This document shows, piece after piece, positions 60,431 through 64,000 of a DNA stretch of 64,000 nucleotides. Position numbers and translations under genes: made by a program. Under the pieces are notes generated by a model. It was given only the letters and a program-made list of their open reading frames with translations. It had not been told where the DNA came from and searched no databases. Numbering within the stretch: the stretch's first letter is position 1; each line of letters opens with the position of its first letter. The DNA is from Corynebacterium pygosceleis (GTDB taxonomy: Bacteria; Actinomycetota; Actinomycetes; Mycobacteriales; Mycobacteriaceae), in contig NZ_JAENIQ020000007.1 of assembly GCF_016595275.2 (NCBI RefSeq), positions 1-64,000 on the forward strand, read 5' to 3'.

Positions 60431-61399
60431 ATGACCCAGCGTGAGTTCATCCGGGAAGGCATCTTCCGCTATCCGGCGGACCTCGAACGGGTACCCGACC
60501 ACCCGACCGAGGCAACCGAGCCGTTCTACTCCCGCATCGTCGCCGCCGTCCGCGCGCTGATGGGGGCCCAGGACATCACCATCACCATCGAGGGGGTCGA
60601 ACACGTCCCCACCGACGGCGGCGCACTCCTCGCCTACAACCACACCGGCTACTACGACTTCATCTTCGGCGGTGTCGCGGGCTACTTCCGGGGCCGCAGG
60701 CTCGTACGCTTCATGGCGAAACGCGAGATCTACGACGTGCCCGTCGTCGGCTGGTTCATGAACCGCATGCGCCACATCCGGGTCGACCGTTCCGCCGGAC
60801 GTGGAGCCCTCGACGAAGCGGTCCGCAGGCTCCGCGCCGGCGAACTCGTCGGCATCTTCCCCGAGGGCACCATCTCCCGCAGCTTCGAGATGGACCGGTT
60901 CAAGACCGGCGCCGCCCGCATCGCCGACGCCGCCGACGTCCCCCTCATCCCCATCGCCATGTGGGGATCGCAGCGCATCATCAGCAAAGGGGTGCCCCGG
61001 AACCTCGGACGGAAGCACATCCCGGTCTGGATCCGCATCGGCGAACCCCTCTCCGCCACCGGCGACCCCACCGAGGTCACCGAGAGACTCCGCTCCGCCG
61101 TCGCCGACCTCCTGGACGGTGTCCGCGCGGACTACGCCGCGGAATACGGCTCCTTCGAGGGTGCTCCCTGGATGCCCGCATCCCTCGGCGGCAGCGCCCC
61201 CACCCTCGAGGAGGCCGCCGTGATCACCGCGGAGAAGAAACGGGCCCGCGCCGACAGGAAAGCCGCCCGCGCCGCCCACCGCGCCGACCGGCGGGCAGAC
61301 GTCGCCCTCGAGAAGATCACCGGACACGGCCGTGCACTCCCGGCCCGGCTCCGTCGCGCACTCACCGGACTCGCCGACCTCATCCGGGGACGTCGGTGA
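60431..61399 (+). CDS. 1-acyl-sn-glycerol-3-phosphate acyltransferase (PlsC-like)
   Basis: A 322-residue acyltransferase acting at the membrane in phospholipid synthesis. The catalytic HX4D-type motif is YNHTGYYDF, the second conserved block is GIFPEGTISRSFEMDRFKTGAARIA and the third VPLIPIAMWG. The C-terminal 60 residues are a basic, Ala/Arg-rich helix, likely membrane-peripheral. The stop overlaps the HAD gene start in GTGA, so both enzymes are co-translated. A role in phosphatidic acid formation is inferred from the family. Confidence 0.92.
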   Translation: MTQREFIREGIFRYPADLERVPDHPTEATEPFYSRIVAAVRALMGAQDITITIEGVEHVPTDGGALLAYNHTGYYDFIFGGVAGYFRGRRLVRFMAKREIYDVPVVGWFMNRMRHIRVDRSAGRGALDEAVRRLRAGELVGIFPEGTISRSFEMDRFKTGAARIADAADVPLIPIAMWGSQRIISKGVPRNLGRKHIPVWIRIGEPLSATGDPTEVTERLRSAVADLLDGVRADYAAEYGSFEGAPWMPASLGGSAPTLEEAAVITAEKKRARADRKAARAAHRADRRADVALEKITGHGRALPARLRRALTGLADLIRGRR

Positions 61400-62220
61400 C
61401 CCGCCCGCTGCTCGTCGGAAGTGACATCGACGGGACCCTGATCACCAGTACCGAACGGGTCAGCCGCCGCACCCGTGACTGCCTCCGCCGCTTCACGGAC
61501 TCAGGGGGAGTCCTCGCCCTCGCGACGGGCCGCCCACCACGCTGGCTGCTGCCCGTCCTGGAACAGCTGCCCGTGCAACCGATGGCCGTCTGCGCGAACG
61601 GAGCCGTTCTCTACGACAGTGCCACCGACCGCATCGTCGACACGCACCCGCTGCTCCCGGACCAGCTGCGCGCCATCGTCGACACCGCCCGCACCGTCCT
61701 CGCCGACGCCGGCGGAGTGAACATCGCCATCGAACGGGCCGGCACCAGCGCCTTCAACCCCCAGTCCGAACTCTTCATCGTCGCCCCCGACTGGGCGCAC
61801 GCCTGGCACTCCGCCGACTTCGGGGAAGAAGAGGAAGAGGAACTCCTCTCCCGGCCCGCGATCAAACTCCTCCTCCAGAACGCGGAGCTCGACAGTGCGG
61901 ACATGCACCGCCGCCTCGTTCCCCACATCCCACCGGACACGGCACACCTGACCTACTCCGTCAGCGGTGGACTCCTCGAGGTCGCCGCGCCGGGCATCAC
62001 CAAGGCCTCGGGACTCCGCGCCATCGCCCGTAGCCTCGGAATCCCCGCAGAACGGGTGATCTGCTTCGGTGACATGCCCAACGACACGGAAATGCTCCGG
62101 TGGGCAGGAACCGGGGTCGCCATGGGCAATGCCGTCCGGCAACTCAGGGACATCGCCGATGAAACGACCCTCACCAACGATGACGACGGGCTCGCCACCG
62201 TCCTGGAACGCTGGTTCTGA
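61396..62220 (+). CDS. HAD hydrolase, Cof/IIB subfamily
   Basis: A 274-residue phosphatase: motif I LLVGSDIDGTLI, motif II ATGRPPRW, motif III Lys in GITKASGLRAI and motif IV CFGDMPNDTEML, with the IIB-type cap in between. Members dephosphorylate sugar phosphates or cofactors; the substrate is unknown. The GTG at 61396 overlaps the acyltransferase stop. An acidic patch (EEEEEELL) lies in the cap. Confidence 0.9.
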   Translation: MTRPLLVGSDIDGTLITSTERVSRRTRDCLRRFTDSGGVLALATGRPPRWLLPVLEQLPVQPMAVCANGAVLYDSATDRIVDTHPLLPDQLRAIVDTARTVLADAGGVNIAIERAGTSAFNPQSELFIVAPDWAHAWHSADFGEEEEEELLSRPAIKLLLQNAELDSADMHRRLVPHIPPDTAHLTYSVSGGLLEVAAPGITKASGLRAIARSLGIPAERVICFGDMPNDTEMLRWAGTGVAMGNAVRQLRDIADETTLTNDDDGLATVLERWF

Positions 62221-62482
62221 CCGTCGCCGGCCACCGGTAGCACCGTGAAACAAAACGGGAACGTCGGCAGATAGTACCTCTGACGGAACAATGTCCCACC
62301 TGGAGTGGCCACGACAACCATCCGGCATCCCCGGGTGCTCCGGCGATCGGGCGGGCTTTTCTTCCGGTCATCAGCACTACGAAGCCACGGTGTGGCGGGT
62401 GGACCCGGGCCCTGTCCCGCGAGATCCGCAGCCACCGGAACAGGGAACGGTGAACAATGCCAACGTCACAAGAGGTGGAAAC

Positions 62483-63127
62483 GTGAGCGGCCGACGCGGT
62501 CGCCCGCTCACGGTCTCCCGCGACCGGGTCATCGAGATCGCCGCGCGTCAGATCCGGGACAACGGCGCGGCGGGATTCTCCATGCGGGGTGTCGCGGAAG
62601 AGATCGGCGTCACCGCCATGGCGCTCTACCACCACTTCGACTGCAAGAACACACTCATAGCGGAAGCATTCCTCCACACCCTGAAGTCCCGCACCCCGGT
62701 CGACCTCCCCGCTGACACGGTGGAGAGACTCGTCGCGATCGCCGTGGAGATCATCAACCAGCTCGACGACTTCCCCTTCGCCAGGGAGATGGTGATCTCC
62801 GGCGAGGACACCTCCATCGTCTTCGGGGCGCTCTACCGCGACTTCGCCGCGACCGCCCACGCTTCAGGCGTCCCCGACGCGGAGATCATCCGCGCGGTCC
62901 AGTCGCTGCGCCGCATCATCGTCGGCGAGGTCATCGCACGGCAGGTGGACAGGGCCGCCTGCGAGGACGGCCGGTCCCTCTACCGGGGTGACACCCTCCC
63001 CGGGTCGATGCCCTGGGACCCGGAGGAGGCGGAACGCCTCCTCGAGGACGGGGCGCGGTCCTACTCGGTCGATGAACTCCTGCGTGCCGTCGCCGTGGAG
63101 ATGCTCGGTCAACACGTGCACAACTGA
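62483..63127 (+). CDS. TetR/AcrR family transcriptional regulator
   Basis: A 214-residue regulator. HTH region SRDRVIEIAARQIRDNGAAGFSMRGVAEEIGVTAMALYHHFDCKNTLI at the N-terminus; the C-terminal helical domain is of the TetR_C type seen in tetracycline-like repressors (MVISGEDTSIVFGALYRDF). AAGAGGTGG lies about 5 bases before the GTG at 62483. The 262 bases upstream hold no gene I can support. It stands alone before a strong terminator; the target is unknown. Confidence 0.9.
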   Translation: MSGRRGRPLTVSRDRVIEIAARQIRDNGAAGFSMRGVAEEIGVTAMALYHHFDCKNTLIAEAFLHTLKSRTPVDLPADTVERLVAIAVEIINQLDDFPFAREMVISGEDTSIVFGALYRDFAATAHASGVPDAEIIRAVQSLRRIIVGEVIARQVDRAACEDGRSLYRGDTLPGSMPWDPEEAERLLEDGARSYSVDELLRAVAVEMLGQHVHN

Positions 63128-63166
63128 CACGGGGAGGGGCCACCCGCCGGGTGGCCCCTCCCCGTG
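63128..63166. terminator. Bidirectional terminator between TetR and amidase genes
   Basis: A perfect 18-bp stem (63128-63145 with 63149-63166, arm starting CACGGGGAGGGGCC) with a 3-base loop lies between two convergent genes. No T tract in either direction. Confidence 0.85.
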
Positions 63167-63176
63167 AATCCGTGAA

Positions 63177-64000
63177 TCAGGACTCGTGGATCTGAACGTC
63201 GCCCGTCGCCGGGTCGAAGGTGATCCAGCCACCCTGGAAATCGGTGCGGATCAGATCGCCGTCCCGGTACTCCTCATTCACCGGCATCCCCAACGGGCCG
63301 GCGTCGAATCCCTGCGCGGCCCACGCATCACCGATCGCACCCCAGATCGCGTGCGTACCGGCCTCCGGGGAATCCACGACCAGTCCGCCATCGAACGGTG
63401 TCACCTCGATCCGTGAATTCCGCTCCCCGACCGGGGTCGCGACCTGGGTACCACCGCGAGGTGAACCGAGAACAGGCCCGGCCACGGCGGTGACACGTGT
63501 CCACGCGTTCTTCACCTTCGTGTCACCGCTGAATGACACGGCCTTGTCGACGAGCGCCGGGACATCGGAGAGTTTCAGTCCCGCGATGATCGGCGTCCGG
63601 CCGATCTGCGCGATCCGCTGCTGTCCTCCTTCGCGGGAGGCGAGGAACGCCACCGCGACAGCCAGGAGAGATCCCGCGACCCCCAGAATCGAATCCAGTC
63701 GACCCCCGCTGCTGCCCAGGCGCATCTCCGGCGCAGGCGCCGGGTCACCACCCGGTGCCGGTGCAGGCTCGCTGGTCGTGGTCGTCGTGGTCGTCGTGGG
63801 TTCTTCGGTGGGCTTTTCGGTCGGTTTCTCGGTGGGTGTGGTCGTGGTGGTGGTCGTGGTGTCGGTGGTGTCCCCACCACTGAGCAGCAGCCGGTACTTC
63901 GTGTTGGCGAGTGCCCTGATCGTGCCCATCTGCGCGTACCCGGCATCACCCGGACACGAGGTGTTCCCGACATCACGGTGCGCGAAGATGTTCGGCAGCC
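63177..64000 (-). CDS. PGRP-type N-acetylmuramoyl-L-alanine amidase, partial (5' end outside window)
   Basis: Only the C-terminal 273 residues are present; the frame is open to the window end. The first visible residues, IFAHRDVGNTSCPGDAGYAQM, are the end of a peptidoglycan-recognition (PGRP/amidase_2) domain with the zinc-ligand Cys. A Thr/Pro/Glu-rich linker follows, then a hydrophobic segment (ILGVAGSLLAVAVAFLAS), and a C-terminal LGFP-type repeat region (AIWGAIGDAWAAQGFDAGPLG). Such enzymes cleave the amide between MurNAc and the stem peptide, and LGFP repeats bind the mycolyl-arabinogalactan envelope. Confidence 0.88.
   Translation of the reverse strand, partial: LPNIFAHRDVGNTSCPGDAGYAQMGTIRALANTKYRLLLSGGDTTDTTTTTTTTPTEKPTEKPTEEPTTTTTTTTSEPAPAPGGDPAPAPEMRLGSSGGRLDSILGVAGSLLAVAVAFLASREGGQQRIAQIGRTPIIAGLKLSDVPALVDKAVSFSGDTKVKNAWTRVTAVAGPVLGSPRGGTQVATPVGERNSRIEVTPFDGGLVVDSPEAGTHAIWGAIGDAWAAQGFDAGPLGMPVNEEYRDGDLIRTDFQGGWITFDPATGDVQIHES

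Noticed and set aside
58849-60462. 537-codon frame antisense to serS
   Set aside because: serS is certain by motif content; the antisense frame has the Gly/Val/Asp-rich composition of a shadow.

Overview
The window reads as a chromosomal piece of a high-G+C, Gram-positive actinobacterium of the Corynebacterium type. The evidence is the gene content: an Lsr2 nucleoid protein, class E sortase, a Septum_form protein, DUF5926, DUF6474 and DUF2020 proteins, a PGRP amidase with an LGFP repeat, and a response regulator/kinase pair resembling HrrSA. The order hrrSA, sodA, msrA, ldh, glpQ, LCP protein, pheA ... GntR (FarR-like), serS matches what I recall of Corynebacterium glutamicum. Many genes begin 6-8 bases after a TANNNT -10 hexamer with no Shine-Dalgarno sequence, which points to leaderless mRNAs.

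1-31.4 kb is core-type sequence of high G+C. It holds a MacB-like ABC exporter, an RluA pseudouridine synthase, a 60-residue leaderless peptide gene coupled to a flavin monooxygenase, a double-Usp protein, a GlsB-like membrane protein, a YidC paralogue, sortase E with a small membrane partner, a DUF2020 lipoprotein, HrrSA, Lsr2, a TM0106-like nuclease, an MFS/LysR pair, oxidative defence (sodA, msrA), ldh, glpQ, an LCP ligase, an amidase/CPBP operon and pheA.

31.5-47.4 kb has visibly lower G+C and is a surface-polysaccharide locus. Two nucleotide-sugar dehydrogenases (one paired with a UDP-GlcNAc 2-epimerase) should make UDP-GlcNAcA-type and UDP-ManNAcA precursors. Four glycosyltransferase proteins (one of them multidomain), an alpha/beta hydrolase-type modifier and a Wzm/Wzt (TagGH)-like exporter would assemble and export the polymer. 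A 1265-residue protein joins an FkbM methyltransferase, a long coiled-coil-like segment, a GT-A-like and a GT-B-like domain. It is a candidate chain-length ruler/terminator. No priming transferase is visible.

47.7-56.7 kb is a run of minus-strand genes: a high-G+C FtsX/MacB-type ABC exporter, then a low-G+C group with a membrane-anchored pentapeptide-repeat protein, a SAM methyltransferase, a TOMM-type YcaO protein, a 27-residue peptide gene with a strong Shine-Dalgarno and its own promoter that overlaps the YcaO start, and a P-loop kinase. I read precursor-ycaO-methyltransferase as an unrecognised RiPP operon. The pentapeptide protein and ABC exporter are candidate immunity/export functions. 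This is the most interesting region.

56.7-64 kb returns to core: zincin metallopeptidase, Septum_form protein, GntR regulator, serS, acyltransferase plus HAD phosphatase, a TetR regulator, and a PGRP amidase cut by the window end. No rRNA, tRNA, CRISPR array, transposase or integrase was seen.
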